This document shows positions 45,870 to 57,115 of a DNA stretch of 64,000 nucleotides, piece by piece (position 1 is the first letter of the stretch; the number at the start of each line of letters is the position of its first letter). Position numbers and translations under genes: made by a program. The stretch spans positions 41,021,524-41,085,523 of the forward strand of contig OY735231.1 in NCBI GenBank assembly GCA_963457665.1, read 5' to 3'. Under the pieces are notes generated by a model that did no database searches, was not told the DNA's origin, and saw only the letters and a list, made by a program, of their open reading frames with translations. The stretch comes from Thysanoteuthis rhombus (lineage: Eukaryota; Mollusca; Cephalopoda; Oegopsida; Thysanoteuthidae).

Positions 45870-46190
45870 TCCAAATGAAACTAAATAATCATTGCATGAA
45901 AAATAAAATAGAAAAATCTCGTGTATGGAATGCCACATGATTCATGGAAAAATGGAATGTTATGAATATTAATAAGCGTAACCATAAGTTATAAACACTC
46001 TGCTTTCTCTCTTTCTATTTGTTTATTCTTCTCTTTCATGTACTTTCTATTTTTTCAATCTCAGAAATTGATTTTTAAGAAATGAATAACAGAACGTAGT
46101 GTGACGAAAAGAAAGATATCCCTCTTTCTGCCCACTCTCTATAGTGCATCCTTCTATCTTTACCAACGCTTTTTCGCTCTCAGTCATCAT
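45870..46190 (+). repeat. Dispersed repeat V, copy 2
   Basis: Matches 36400-36765 in order, ending at TTCTATCTTTACCAACGCTTTTTC, after which ATC-rich repeats start. Confidence 0.6.
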
Positions 46191-46230
46191 CATAACAATC
46201 ATCATCATAACAATCATCATCATCATCAGT
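46185..46230. repeat. (ATC/ATAAC)n short repeat
   Basis: Tandem ATCATCATAACA units and plain ATC. This resembles an RTE tail, but no LINE body directly adjoins it. Confidence 0.7.
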
Positions 46231-46369
46231 TTTTCAATTGGCTCTCATTACACCCCCCTCTAATTAGGATAACTTTCTTATTTTGTAAGGAATGCTGTTT
46301 ATCTCTCTGTAATCACTAACCCTTCGGCTCATTTGATTCTTTGAAATATTTCTACCGTTTTTGGAAACT

Positions 46370-47990
46370 GCAACCAATTTCATCCTCCTCATAATCAGCT
46401 TTTAAGTGTAGGTCGTTGGACATAGACCTTTCTCAAGATTCACTGGTTCTCTCTATCATGGGTGCGTGGGGGAAAGTACTTTTCAAATTTGTTAAGCTCT
46501 TCAGCTATATTACTTTAGTCGGTCACAATTTCATATATGATCTCTTGGGATCGATGAAAGAGTCAGTTGTCTGACATTCTTGCAAAATGTCCAGCCCATT
46601 GCGATTTGAGTTTTCTGATTGTTTCTATGATATCTCAGATTCCTGACTTTTGACTAATGAACTGTGCTGTCTTGTGATCTTTCCCTGCGAAGTTCAGCAT
46701 GATTCTTTCATGTGCACGTTGCATGGTTGTCAGTTTGAGGGTTAGTCTTCCGTTTAAGTTTCATAGCTGGATTTTTTTGTTCTTGAAAGTCGGAGATGCT
46801 CAACTGAAAATTTTACAATCTAGTGTGATTCTTCATTTGATTTGTTTTCCTTTTGGGGATTTCCTTTTTAGCATTTTTCGGAGATCATGGAGGTTCTTGG
46901 CAAAGAAGACGATGTCGTCTGCTAATATGAGGTTACTTAGGTATTCACTGTCTATTCTGAGTCCTTGCTGTTCTTAGTCTTGGTTTCGAAAGATCATCTG
47001 AAGACAGGCTGTGAAGAGTTAGGGTGAGCTGGTATCACCTTGTCTCACTCCTTTTACTTTTTAAATTGAGTCTTTACGTAGCCTGATAGAGGAACTGCTG
47101 TGTCAGTAGATTTGTTGCAGTACTATGACATATACGGGACCTACACAATGTACTATTACGTCAATGACTTCCCCTGAGTCGGAAGCTTTTTTTTTAAAAG
47201 TCGACTAATGCTACAGGAAGTGGCAATCTATATTTTGTTGCTTTCTTTTTTAATTAGTTAATTGAATAGAGATGGTCGGTGGTTGAGTTGCTTTTTCTAA
47301 AGCCAGCTTGTTTCCGTGGTTGTTTTTCATCTGGTGTTTTGATAATTCGTTTGGGGATCACTGTGGTAAAGAGGTTGTCAATGTTGTTGCGTGGGCTTAT
47401 TGGCCTGTACTTGTTGAGGTCTTCCGGATTTCTTATTTCATATCACAGCATTACCGTATTCCAGTCCTCTGGTAATTTACTTTGTTTGAAGCATAAGTTG
47501 AAAAAAAATGACTACTCTCTTAGTGATGACTTTTCCAACTTTTTTGTCGGTTGCTGGTCATGTTATCGGGGCCTAGGGTCTTTCTTTTCTATCTTTAATG
47601 ACTCCCTTCACGTCCTGTGAAGTAACTTATTACACTCGGCTTGTATTTCCTGTCCATTTCCATGTCTTTTCTTTGTTGGAATAGACGTTTCTGTAAAATT
47701 CTTTGGCCCGCTCGACAATTCGGTCCCTGTCCGTTGTTAAGTTTTCATTTCCTTCGAGCACATTAGTTATTAGCTTCCTTTCCGTACCATGAGATTTAAA
47801 ATAGTTCTGAATCCTGTACCTTTCCCAAAAATGCTTTCAAAAAACACGTTTAGCTGACCAGCTGTCCATTTGTGCGTCTAGCTGATGTATAATGTCTTTT
47901 GAAAGTCAGGCCAACTTCATGCAACTGATTCCGTAGACTTTTGAGCATACGACTGCCCTGGCGTCTCTCAGGCTACAGTTCGGTAATTCT
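46370..47990 (-). mobile_element. RTE-type LINE, longest copy in the window
   Basis: About 1.6 kb on the minus strand. From 5' to 3' it covers the region upstream of the reverse transcriptase core, the core itself and the 3' end. In antisense, 47025-47050 gives GVRQGDTSSP and 46905-46935 gives LILADDIVFFA, with both catalytic Asp present. The 3' end near 46385 keeps GTCCAACGACC-ACTTAAAAGCTGATTATG. Around 46750-46800 the copy lacks part of the sequence seen at 43.6-44.4 kb, so it has an internal deletion. Many stops and frame changes; not functional. The endonuclease domain is not recognisable, so the element is 5'-truncated. Confidence 0.75.
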
Positions 47991-48970
47991 TAACTACAGC
48001 ATAGACTAAATTTCTTTCACCCATGACGAACTTCCTTTTTTTCCCATCTGTTTTTTTTTTTTTTCTTTCATGTATTCTTTTAAATTTCGTTTTGTCTGGT
48101 TTTTTTTGAAATGACATTGCACGGTAACGAAATCGCGGAAAATCAGAATTTAAAATTAAAAAAACAAACAGAGAAAAGGGTATCAAATGTAATGATCCAC
48201 TCTCTTAACCAGAGCCATAAGTTCAACCATGTGTCCACCATTCTTACGCCCATATCAGTGATTTCAGATTTCAATGGGATTCTGAACAAAATAATTGTAA
48301 CATTACTATTTGTAGTAGTAGTGGTAACAGGAGACCCGAAATTCTGTTCATCGAAAAAAAATGAGTAAGTTTAAACTGAAGTAAGTGTACAATTATCAAT
48401 AACTTTTTCGGGAGTCTTAGTGTGTGGTTATTGTTTATAAGTGGGCTCTAAATGGGCATATATACCATTTTAAACTCCAAAGTTGGCTGGAAATTGAAAA
48501 CCTTAGCTATTTTTGGAGACAGTTTCTACTTGAAATTAACAAACAATATCCGGCAACACTGTAAAAAAAAAACAGACGAGAATACATCATCTGTTGTTCA
48601 GATTGGATGTTCTTTTAATGACTTCATACATTCTCCTCCTTCCTCCATCTGTTGTTCACATGAATAGAACCGACCGACCGAGATAAAAGCGTCTAATAGG
48701 AATGCGTAGACACATCTAAAAAAAAATGCATTTTTAAGGATAGAAAAATATAAATACCTGAATAAATCAAGTCAGGCATCCTTTGTTTCATCTGCCCACT
48801 ATCTACCTCCCTGATTTCATAACCTCAAAAAAAACTCGTTCACCCTTGGGTGAATAATTCACCAGTTCATGAATCACTGATATATTTGCTCTGTCATCGC
48901 TGCATTGAAATCAACAACCTCACTGCGTGTTTCTTGTGTTCATAAATCCTCATTGATACGACCATATACG
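47991..48970. other. AT-rich non-coding stretch, nothing recognised
   Basis: Holds T- and A-rich runs at 48045-48065 and 48158-48168. No supported gene or repeat. Confidence 0.5.
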
Positions 48971-49164
48971 GCGAAGGTATTTCATTTATACTTTAAACAG
49001 ACCTTCGTATAGATTATACAAGAAAATGTACTCAACATTATTGAAATGATTTTGGAATGAACGTTAAAAACAACTAGTCGAATCACCGTTGCCCCACAAA
49101 TGGTCTGCCCGACCAACAGGCCAACTAAAGGTAAAGCGTCATGTCTTTTAAGAAACAACCCCAA

Positions 49165-49457
49165 ATGAAGCATGACATCCGGTGACTAAGTCCTGGTTTC
49201 TGTCCTTGTAAGTCTCAAGTCCAGTGGACCAGGACTTGATACCTACAATGACCATCGACTTGGCAAGATGCAAGTTCACCGAAGAGATACTTACATCCTA
49301 ATCACACAGCTTAAAGGGTAATCAATTAGCTACCAAGTGCACAGGGGAATTTATCCTGATGGATAGTTTCCCACATTCTTCACTCCTACTGAGAATCGAA
49401 CCGAGGACTTTTTGAGCGTGAGGCAGATGTGCTGACACTTACATGATCCAGCTGGGC
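49165..49457 (-). mobile_element. tRNA-derived SINE inserted in repeat Z
   Basis: On the minus strand the head starts GTTGCCCAGCTGGATCATG (near 49457) with AGCACATCTGCCTCACGCTC and a B-box TCGGTTCGATTCTCAG near 49388. That is a clear tRNA-like Pol III promoter with anticodon-arm-sized spacing. The body runs to about 49165 with an AAGTCCTGGTCCACTGGACTTG stem-like phrase. Nested position suggests it is younger than repeat Z. Confidence 0.6.
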
Positions 49458-49475
49458 AACAGATCTCTCTTTGCC

Positions 49476-49477
<2 letters not shown>

Positions 49478-49518
<41 letters not shown>
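49478..49518. repeat. (GT)n microsatellite
   Basis: About 40 bases of pure GT inside the right part of repeat Z. The second copy at 54.4 kb has an interrupted GT tract at the same place. Confidence 0.9.
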
Positions 49519-49519
<1 letters not shown>

Positions 49520-50099
49520 CATGCGCTCCTGAAGATTTGGAGGGGAATACAACTTTGCAAATTTGCACAAGTATGCAACTCTGCAAAATTTCCCCAAAAG
49601 TGCTCTTTCTTGTGTCTATGACCATTTTTGACAAACAATGCCCAATCTTGTGCTGATATTTCCTTTTAGATAATTTCAGATAATTTTCCCAATAATAAGC
49701 TAGGTTACACTAATTCATTTCTGTGAGGTTCGGCTATTTTCATTATTTTTGCTTTTAATTGAGTTTTATGGCTTTTTGGGGTCTCAAAACAAATCGTGCA
49801 TTCTTTGCACTATACATCACTCAGAGAGCACATACCTCTACCAACGTTATAATCACTCAGTAAAAATTGATAGCAACGATGAAGGGAAGGTAAATGTTGA
49901 TGGGTAATGGCTCTATTTTCCCCAAAATTTAACCTCTTTTTCCATAATGCATTGCCCACCCAGGAAATCAATTGAGAATTGGGTGGGGGGGATAACGTGT
50001 AGATAGACAGACAGAAAGTTAGACATATGGACAGATTGACAGACGTGTGAATACTCCGAGATAAATGATTGGTTGTAATGTTTTCCTTCGATAAGTTAT

Positions 50100-50530
50100 A
50101 CATTAAAAACCGTCAACCAAATCTGTCACCGTAGGTTTCTTCAGTTCGTTGACTAGCTGGCTGGTTGTATGTATCACAGACTGCACCAATGGAGCTAAAG
50201 GGCTGAAACTTTCAACATTTACTTTTTATTACGTCTAGAAAAAAATTGTACTCCCTTGAAATAGGGTTTTCAGTAAGTGGTTTAATTTACAATGTTCATT
50301 CGTACTAAATTGACCCCTAAGTTTTTGCCTGTTTCTTCTGTGAAAATTCAGACATTTCTGTGATCGCTGCTCCAAAAATGTGTTAGAAGTGATATATTCA
50401 TTGATTACATTCTTTAATTTTTAATTGATCACCCCAATACGCCAACACTACGCCAAACTTGCTACTGAAAGAGGTTGGTTACATGACAGTTTTTATTGAG
50501 TGACTATACAGACTTGTTTATTCTTTCTTC
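50100..50530 (+). repeat. Dispersed repeat family X, copy 8
   Basis: CCGTCAACCAAATCTGTCACCGTAGG, GACTAGCTGGCTGG, CACAGACTGCACCAATGGAGCTAAAGGGCTGAAACTT, TTATTACGTCTAGAAAAAAATTG, GTGATCGCTGCTCC, TTGATCACCCCAATACGCC and TTTTTATTGAGTGACTATACAGACTTG. One of the more complete copies. Confidence 0.7.
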
Positions 50531-51194
50531 TCCGGAAACAAACGGAATTTTCTAAGTTGAGTAGAAGCCTTTAAACAAGAGGGAGTTTTAGGGTTTGATA
50601 TGAGAAATTCCTTTCTGGTTGAAAAAAAGAAAGAAAAATCTGGATGAATTGCGCACATAGATGAAATGTTGTGATCTTTTCCTGTTTTTTATATCACTCG
50701 ATTTTATGCATCAGAAATTTCAATGGGAAACAGATAAAATTATTTCCTTTAGACATTGTACAGATTTTTTAAGGTATTTTGCCTTACACCAGGATAATGC
50801 AAACTTGAATTCATGTATTGAATTCATCTGTTTTAAGAATTTGTAGCTGATAAATATTACAGTGAGTCACAAAATCAATTACGTATTTTGAAAGCATTTA
50901 TCTAAGTTATGATTAGTGAATATTTCTGCGCAAAAAAAACTCTCATAAGATTATTTAAGATACATTGACTGATTTGTATCCGAGTAGCAAAATCAGGGAG
51001 CTGAAAAAAAAGTCTATGAGGATATTGGCTCAAAGAAGAACATGGGATAGATTCATCTGATTTCCCTGGTCACTAGAGGTTACAATTTAGAGTCACCACA
51101 GCTATTTTCAGCTGAACTGCAAAAAGGAAAAGCATTTAAAATCTTATAGTCTATGTATTGTATGTAAACACTTATTTGTTTCTAGAAATATCAG

Positions 51195-51432
51195 TGGGAT
51201 ACCGGTGACACATCGATTAGTAGCAACAAAGTTGAATCGGCGAGCCGAGTTCAAATTCCGGCGCCGATAATCTGCTTTCATTATGTTGTAATATGGCACG
51301 ACCTACAACATAGATAAACAGACATGCTAGACTAATTCAGAAAATATTGGCATTGCGACGCCCATGATAGAGAGTTCTAGCGAATCTGGAGAAAGGTCTA
51401 TGTCCAGTGACGAACGCTAAAAGGCAAATGAT
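51195..51432 (+). mobile_element. tRNA-like head joined to RTE LINE 3' end
   Basis: A tRNA-like head (GGTGACACATCGATTAGTAGC near 51204, B-box GAGTTCAAATTCC at 51247-51259) is followed after about 35 bases by the last 140 bases of the RTE LINE. That part shows GCATGCTAGACTAATTCAGAAAATATTGG, CGCCCATGATAGAGAG, GGTCTATGTCCAGTGACGAACGCTAAAAGG and a short ATGATG-like tail. A SINE that borrows the 3' end of its partner LINE has exactly this structure. Two adjacent unrelated fragments remain possible. Confidence 0.5.
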
Positions 51433-51504
51433 GCTGATTATAATTGTAATGTATTCATTTTAGATATTAAGAAACCCGGAAAAGGCCGGGTACTCCTAGC
51501 GCTA

Positions 51505-51645
51505 GCGCTTTTTATTTTCCGGTTTGTCTTGGGCGACAACATAGGATTCCTAAAATCCAGTTCTTTATAGTGAGGGCTCGACAGAGAGGCACTGAGTGCC
51601 ACTTTTAAAGTCTTTGATATGACTCAGACATGGGGAGAGCCCAGC
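51505..51645 (-). mobile_element. tRNA-5S SINE, linker fragment
   Basis: On the minus strand: GAGTCATATCAAAGACTTTAAAAG, GGCACTCAGTGCCTCTCTG, TCGAGCCCTCACTATAAAGAAC. This is the linker seen at 7.5, 15.6, 33.9 and 38.4 kb. The 5S module is missing. Confidence 0.55.
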
Positions 51646-52493
51646 GCCTACCCACCGGGATACAGTGATAGGTTTCCACATTGTGGCATTCAATTGAAAC
51701 TTCATCAAGTTTGTGTTAATCTCTCACAGGGAAATCTTGATATGGTGTGACCTATAATTGACAGAATCTGATTACGTAGAAAAATACCTTTGATATTTGC
51801 ATCGATTCAACAAATCGGAAGTGCAAGTAAACAACCTAATTGGCACAGCTTGTTAGCGAAATGAGAAATGCAAAATTTAATTGGTCTATTTTCACACTCT
51901 CAGTTCAGCATATATATCCATTATATTGGTCTTAATTCATTCTTGTCATCAAAAAATGAGGAAAATATCGAAGTAACTCCACAAAGTTTGCAAAAGCTGG
52001 GAATATAAGGAGAGAATGTGAACCTATTTCAGTTGAGAAATTGATACTTAATCTGAATGTTATTGTTTACAATAAACTTTTTCTGTAAAAGAATATAATA
52101 ATAAAAGTTGTGTAAGGGCAAAAAACTCCTGCGTGAAAATCAGAAAAGTATTTCCCTTGCATAAAAAACGGTCCAGCAAGCACTTACTATCTATCATTAT
52201 AGTCAGTTATGCATTAAATTCATACGTAGCTATTAACAATTTCATAGATCTCCTACGACTGAAATTGTCAAATTTTACTGCTTAATCATTGAATTCAGTT
52301 CACTGACAAAGATGTATCTTTTATAAATATATAGTTACAACACACCTGTTTTCTATATGTATTTATGTAAACTCTAGCAATAAAACCTTATTACAAAACG
52401 GTTCATGTAAAGAGATCAATTGGCCTGTGTCTATTATAACACTTACTCATAGTTTTAAAGCAACAGTTTGTTCAAATGACAGAGATATTTCAT

Positions 52494-52508
52494 CCTAACC
52501 CTAACCCT
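52494..52508 (-). repeat. Short interstitial telomere-like repeat
   Basis: CCTAACCCTAACCCT, two and a half units of the animal telomere repeat. It sits beside the LINE tail that starts at 52518. Confidence 0.6.
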
Positions 52509-52514
52509 CATCTC

Positions 52515-52562
52515 CCTGCAGCAGCAGCAGCTTTTTAACGTCCATCGTTGGATGAAGATCTC
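52515..52562 (-). mobile_element. RTE LINE 3' terminus, very short copy
   Basis: The antisense GCAGCAGCAGCAGCTTTTTAACGTCCATCGTTGGATGAAGATCTCCC is the terminal 40 bases of the RTE element with a (GCT)n tail. It is extremely 5'-truncated. Confidence 0.6.
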
Positions 52563-52835
52563 CCGGAAAAAATTAATGCTCGAAAAGTGCCGGACTGTTT
52601 GGTATATGCAGCTACCTGCCATAATTGTCATGTGAAATAATTTTCTGATCATGATATGAAACTACAGCTTCGAAGTATTTCGGTCATTTCCCTTGAACGT
52701 TGCAATTTTAGCCGTTTTACTTCTAATTTAGATAATTTCAAGCAGAAATCAAGTGAGACATTTTTCATAGAAGTTATGAAGATAGTCTGAATCTTTATTA
52801 TTTTTTTTCAATTAATAGATTTCTCGAACTGCTGA
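52563..52835 (+). repeat. Dispersed repeat Y, copy 2
   Basis: Matches 11690-12010: CTGCCATAATTGTCATG, GATATGAAAC, GCTTCGAAGTATTTCGGTCATTT and TTTCATAGAAG. Confidence 0.55.
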
Positions 52836-52943
52836 TCTAAACATCTTTAAATTCGATTCTTTGCTGCCTCCTGTGCTGTTAACTTCGCACATTGGTAATT
52901 TGTCGAGTAATTGAGATGCAAACTCTCTCTCACTCTCTCTCTT

Positions 52944-52974
<31 letters not shown>

Positions 52975-53139
52975 CAGGTTTCTTCAATTTTAGAGCAATA
53001 TGCTGTAAGCATCTAGAATGTCCACAACTCTTTGTTTTACGTAGTGAACAGGCACCACATCAAGAAAGATTTTCTCTGACAATTCAGGGCAATTTGTCTC
53101 TGGGAAACTTCAAAAGAAAAAGAAACTAAGCGGAAAATC

Positions 53140-53395
53140 GTCCTACGATGGCAAGCCTTCAACAGAGCTAGCCCGACCCTCATGACAAGAAAATCCTGTT
53201 AGTATAAGAGAAGGTCCCTAACGAACACCTCCGCCCATTAGTCATATATCGAGCTGAAACATAGAAACTAAGCAAAAGACTGAACGATATAAGAAAATAT
53301 AGGCTCTGCAACGCCCAAGGCCGAGAGATCTGGTGAATCTTATGGAAGGTCTATGTTCAACAATGAATGATAAAAGGCTGCTACTATTACCACTA
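53140..53395 (+). mobile_element. RTE-type LINE, internally deleted 3' fragment
   Basis: The 5' part (ATTAGTCATATATCGAGCTGAAACATAGAAACTAAG) matches the antisense TATGGAGCTGAAACATGGAACC-type block of the long copies. The 3' part shows GGCTCTGCAACGCCCAAGGCCGAGAGATCTGGTGAATC, GGAAGGTCTATGTTCAACAATGAATGATAAAAGGCTG. The WAGH coding part between is absent. Confidence 0.6.
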
Positions 53396-53959
53396 CCGCT
53401 GATGATCATGGGGACGATGTTGATTATGATACTAAACAGACCTCCTCTTTCCCTCGTAATAAATAGGTACATTTTGAAAAATGGATTCTATGTGACAATC
53501 CGAAGCAATATATTATTTATTTTAGAAGGGGAATTGGCTTCGCTAGATGTAGAAAGTAGAATTGGAAACAATCATAACTCTATTCATTGATGTAAAATTT
53601 ATCAATTTTTGTTAATACGTAATTATAACAAATGTCTCAAAGATTGATGTGTAATATTAGATTTAGTGTATTCTGATAACAACGTTCAAAGCGATTCTCG
53701 TTGCTGGGCAATGAACAATATCTAATAGTAATTGAAGGAATCCTGTCCGTCGGAGTCAGTGTGTATGCATTGTGATCACTCGACGGCTAGAATGAACCAT
53801 TGTACAAAGATGACAAAAACAATATACATTTGTCAGCACATTGCTGTGGCGAGTTGGAAGTTGGTTGAGTCAGTGGCTCACCAGAAATATAATAAAAATG
53901 AATACTGACTATAAATCTTTTTTTATCTATTTGATTTTGATATAAAACACTGAAAAATT

Positions 53960-54175
53960 GCCATTGAAATATTTCGCACCCGTAGTTTCGTAGGACGGAT
54001 GGAAAATAATGTTACATGACTATAAAGGTGGGCTGCTCATCACACAGTCCATCCACTTACAAATATGTGCCTTTGCAACGGACACTGCCTTAGTTTTTCT
54101 ACATGCTTATTTGTAACGAGTAGAGAAAAAAGTTATCAATCGCTTCAATGTTCCCGTTTGTGATCAAGGCTGAAT
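53960..54175 (+). repeat. Dispersed repeat W, copy 2
   Basis: Matches 35470-35705: GTAGTTTCGTAGGACGGATGGAAAATAAT, GACTATAAAGGTGGGCTGCT and GGACACTGCCTTAGTTTTT. Confidence 0.6.
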
Positions 54176-54239
54176 CATCTTTGAATTTACCTACTTTCAT
54201 TTGTAAAAGGCGGGAATTAAGATATTTCCATTCACAATA

Positions 54240-54620
54240 AAAAAAAATAACCCTTTATTCAGGAAAACATCTGAAACTGAAATAACACCAATTGAGTCAC
54301 CATAGCCCAACAATTAGACCGACCAACCAGCGAATTCTTCTCTCTGGGTGTCTGTTTTTATCTATGTGTGTTTATCTACGTGTGAATGTGTGTGTGAGTG
54401 TATCCGGGGGGCACCTGGTCACTTTTTGGGCTATAAATTTTAAGTGTGCATGAGTACATCACTGGGTACCATTTACACACCTTTTTCTGTCTCTATGGTC
54501 ATTTTGGACCGACAACATGCTACTGATAGTTTTTAGATAATTTTAGACAAAAGATTTCATTTTTTAAAGATGATTTTAGATAAAATATCGATTATTTTAA
54601 ATGATTAGTCTTGGTAAAAG
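54240..54620 (+). repeat. Dispersed repeat Z, copy 2
   Basis: Continuous version of the repeat split by a SINE at 49.2 kb: GAGTCACCATAGCCCAACAATTAGACCGACC, a GT-rich tract, then CTGTCTCTATGGTCATTTTGGACC and GATAATTTTAGAC. Confidence 0.55.
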
Positions 54621-55239
54621 TGTGGGCTGTTGTGATTCATCTATGCAGCTTGTGGATATTCACGCTAATATTAAACAAAAGTGATCACGAGAGATTCAGG
54701 AATGATTAGTTGTTTTTGAGATTTAAGATTGAACTGTAATTCATTTTCACAAACCAGGCACCAAATCACCATCTCCAATCATGTTCCCGTTATAGTTCCT
54801 TGGTAGCCGCATTCAAAGTCCAGTATAATCTGCAGCCTATCTTAACGTAGTTTTCCGGTATTGTTTCAACTAGCTCCACATAATAGACAGCACTATCAGA
54901 AGTGAGACTGGCCATAGCCTTCGGAATCCACTACGGGGATGAAAAACTTCAAAAAGGTGCCATTAGTGACCAACCGGAAGGTACTGATGCCACACGACAC
55001 ATATGATTAGATATGGAACAATTCGTCACTACTCAATATAAGGAGTTTACAGCCTTTGAGTAATTTCCCTTGGATGCGGTTGTTTGGTTCACATTTCTAT
55101 ATGGGTTAATCAATACCAAAATCAGTCATCAACTCGGGAGTTTTTCTTTTCCACAAAAAACAAAATTGTTTCTCTTTTTCAAAAAATTGGAAATATAGTT
55201 TTTTTTTTCGCAAAGAATAAAATTGGATATATAGTTTTT

Positions 55240-55355
55240 TGAGGGAGGGGAGATAGAATAAGGTTTAGTTTGGTTCCATCCCTTTGATCTGTATGACTTG
55301 GTTGGACTCACTAGGAATTGGATTTCCGCCAGCATGCAAGCCACTCCACCATGTC
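55240..55355 (-). mobile_element. tRNA-like SINE head, tentative
   Basis: On the minus strand GACATGGTGGAGTGGCTTGCATGCTGGC resembles an A-box, and AATCCAATTCC downstream resembles a weak B-box. No second copy was seen. Confidence 0.3.
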
Positions 55356-55897
55356 AAGAGTGGCCTTCGTTTTCTCAGGCAAAATAGGCAAATTACAAAC
55401 TATCAATGATTTGATCACAAAAGTAAAGTTTTAAGGAAGTATTATATCTCTCTTTTACATAATTAATGAGAAAATTAATCTGATAACACCGGAGCATAAA
55501 AAGTGAGCAAAATGTAATAAAACTCTTTCTGCTATAACCGTAGGCGTAAACTAACATTTTTTCCTATCACTGACCTATATTAACTTGACCTAGGCTTGTG
55601 AATGAGGAATTTAAAATTGTATGCATTGTTGCCCAAATAAATTGCATAACACATTCTGACTAAGAGCAGTTCATACATTTTGCATTGAAATATTTAGCTC
55701 TCTATCGACTATGAATATATTAATCAATATCTACATCTCTGCATCTATGTAACATGAGTGGCTTTGTTCAAATGTTCTTGATAAGTTTTGATTCATATAC
55801 TCGAGGAAAAATATCACTTTTAGCCAAATAAACTTAAGAGAAATGAAGAACAAAAGGGATGAGAAAGATGAGACTGAGAAAAATGTATAGATAATAT

Positions 55898-55942
55898 TTA
55901 TTATTATTCATATTCATATTACTATTATTATTATTATTATTT
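55898..55942. repeat. (ATT)n microsatellite
   Basis: An interrupted ATT run, with ATTCAT variants, directly at the 3' end of the minus-strand Dong-like LINE copy. Confidence 0.85.
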
Positions 55943-56865
55943 GCAATCTCACACCAGTTGCCAGGTAGTTGCTGCTGGAGGTTAAGTGACAGCAAGTCTC
56001 CTGAAGTCTCCAGTCCTCCTCTCCACACAGTCATAGTCCACAGCAGTACTGTAGTTTACAGTTTCACGCTAGTTGCCCGGTGGTTATTGCTGATGGCTGT
56101 GTGACAGTAAGTTCCCTCAGGTATTCAGCTCTCCTCTCATCTCATCTCATTTCTCCTTCACCAATCACGGCAGTTCTGTGATTAGTACCTCCACTACCAT
56201 TTAGGTGTTTTTCTTCTTCCCCCTCTGTTAGGCCACTGGTAACAGCTGGGATAGTACATCTTACATTTCTACTTCTTTCCTCAATATTCTTGCAGTTCGT
56301 AGCAGTGCTGTGGACTGTACAGTCTCAATCCTTCTTTGTATCCCGAGTTCCTCCAATCTCACCTTCAGTGTCTTTGGTATAATACCGAGTACACTTTTTT
56401 TTCACCCATTTTCCTCTTTACTCTATGGTTTGCAGGTACGACCACATCTATTATTTTGCAGGTTTCTCTCTTCTTGTTTACGATTACCAAGTTCAGTCTT
56501 CTCGCTTGGATGAGGTGGTCCGTTTTCATGTCAAAGTCCCAAAGTAATTTCTGGTTTCTTTCTCCAGGGCTCTCCGGTTTGTGCGGGTACCACTTTCCCG
56601 TATGGTTGAATCCCATTTGTTTAGTCAATCCCAAGTGTATCACTGTTGCTACTCTATCGTGTCTGTGTTTATACTCCTTCTGGGCTTGTTGACTACATTC
56701 ACTAGTTACGTGGTTCACGATCTCATCTCTTTCCCCACATAGGCGGCCCTTGCTGTCTGTATTCTACCGATTTTTCTTTTGATGTAGTTTGTCCTGATGC
56801 ATTTGTTTTGAGCTGCGATGATGACCGATTCTATTTCTCTCTTCAGGTTCCCCTTTTTGTATGTA

Positions 56866-56868
<3 letters not shown>
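55943..56868 (-). mobile_element. R4/Dong-like LINE with restriction-like endonuclease C-terminus, 5'-truncated
   Basis: On the minus strand 56868 to about 56365 encodes the C-terminal part of a LINE protein with a restriction-like endonuclease. The first part reads KREIESVIIAAQNKCIRTNYIKRKIGRIQTARAAYVGKEMRS. The next frame has HVTSECSQQAQKEYKHRHDRVATVIHLGL, KWYPHKPES and LLWDFDMKTDHLIQARRLNLVIV, then IIDVVVP. In intact relatives these correspond to a CX2C...HX4C knuckle and an RPD...D nuclease core. Here the CX2C cysteines and the PD pair are replaced, and the frame shifts near 56715, so the enzyme is dead. The 3' untranslated part (56280-55943) ends in TTGCAAATAATAATAA. Dong/R4-group LINEs are known for TAA-repeat ends and targets. 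Confidence 0.7.

Positions 56869-56919
<51 letters not shown>
56867..56919. repeat. (ATT)n microsatellite
   Basis: About 53 bases of pure ATT between the two Dong-like LINE copies. Confidence 0.95.
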
Positions 56920-57115
56920 TGCAATCTTGCACCAGTTGCCTGGTGGTATCCGCTGGAGTTCGAGTGACAGCAAGTGTCCTCAAGTATCAAGTCCTCTCCA
57001 CGTTCTCATAGGCCACAGTAATACTGTAGTTTACAGTATCACACTGGTTTCCCAGTGGTCATTACTGAAGGCTGAGTGACAATAAGTCTCCTCGGGTCTC
57101 CAGCCAACATCTCTT
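56920..57115 (-). mobile_element. Second Dong-like LINE copy, 3' untranslated region only
   Basis: TTGCAATCTTGCACCAGTTGCC..., GAGTGACAGCAAGTGTCCTC, CTGTAGTTTACAGTATCACACTGG and GAGTGACAATAAGTCTCCTC repeat the 3' region at 55943-56125 in the same orientation. The body is missing, so this is a more heavily truncated copy. Confidence 0.7.

Larger units (their letters stand above)
48975..49705. repeat. Dispersed repeat Z, copy 1, split by a SINE
   Basis: The left part (49070-49125: GAATCACCGTTGCCCCACAAATGG, CCGACCAACAGGCCAAC) matches 54295-54335. The right part after 49457 (AACAGATCTCTCTTTG, GT run, TTCATGC, TGTGTCTATGACCATTTTTGACAAACAATGC, TTTTAGATAATTT) matches 54335-54560. Between them lies a tRNA-derived SINE absent from the other copy. 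Confidence 0.55.

Noticed and set aside
47279-47620. 113-codon plus frame
   Set aside because: It is the antisense shadow of the minus-strand RTE reverse transcriptase.
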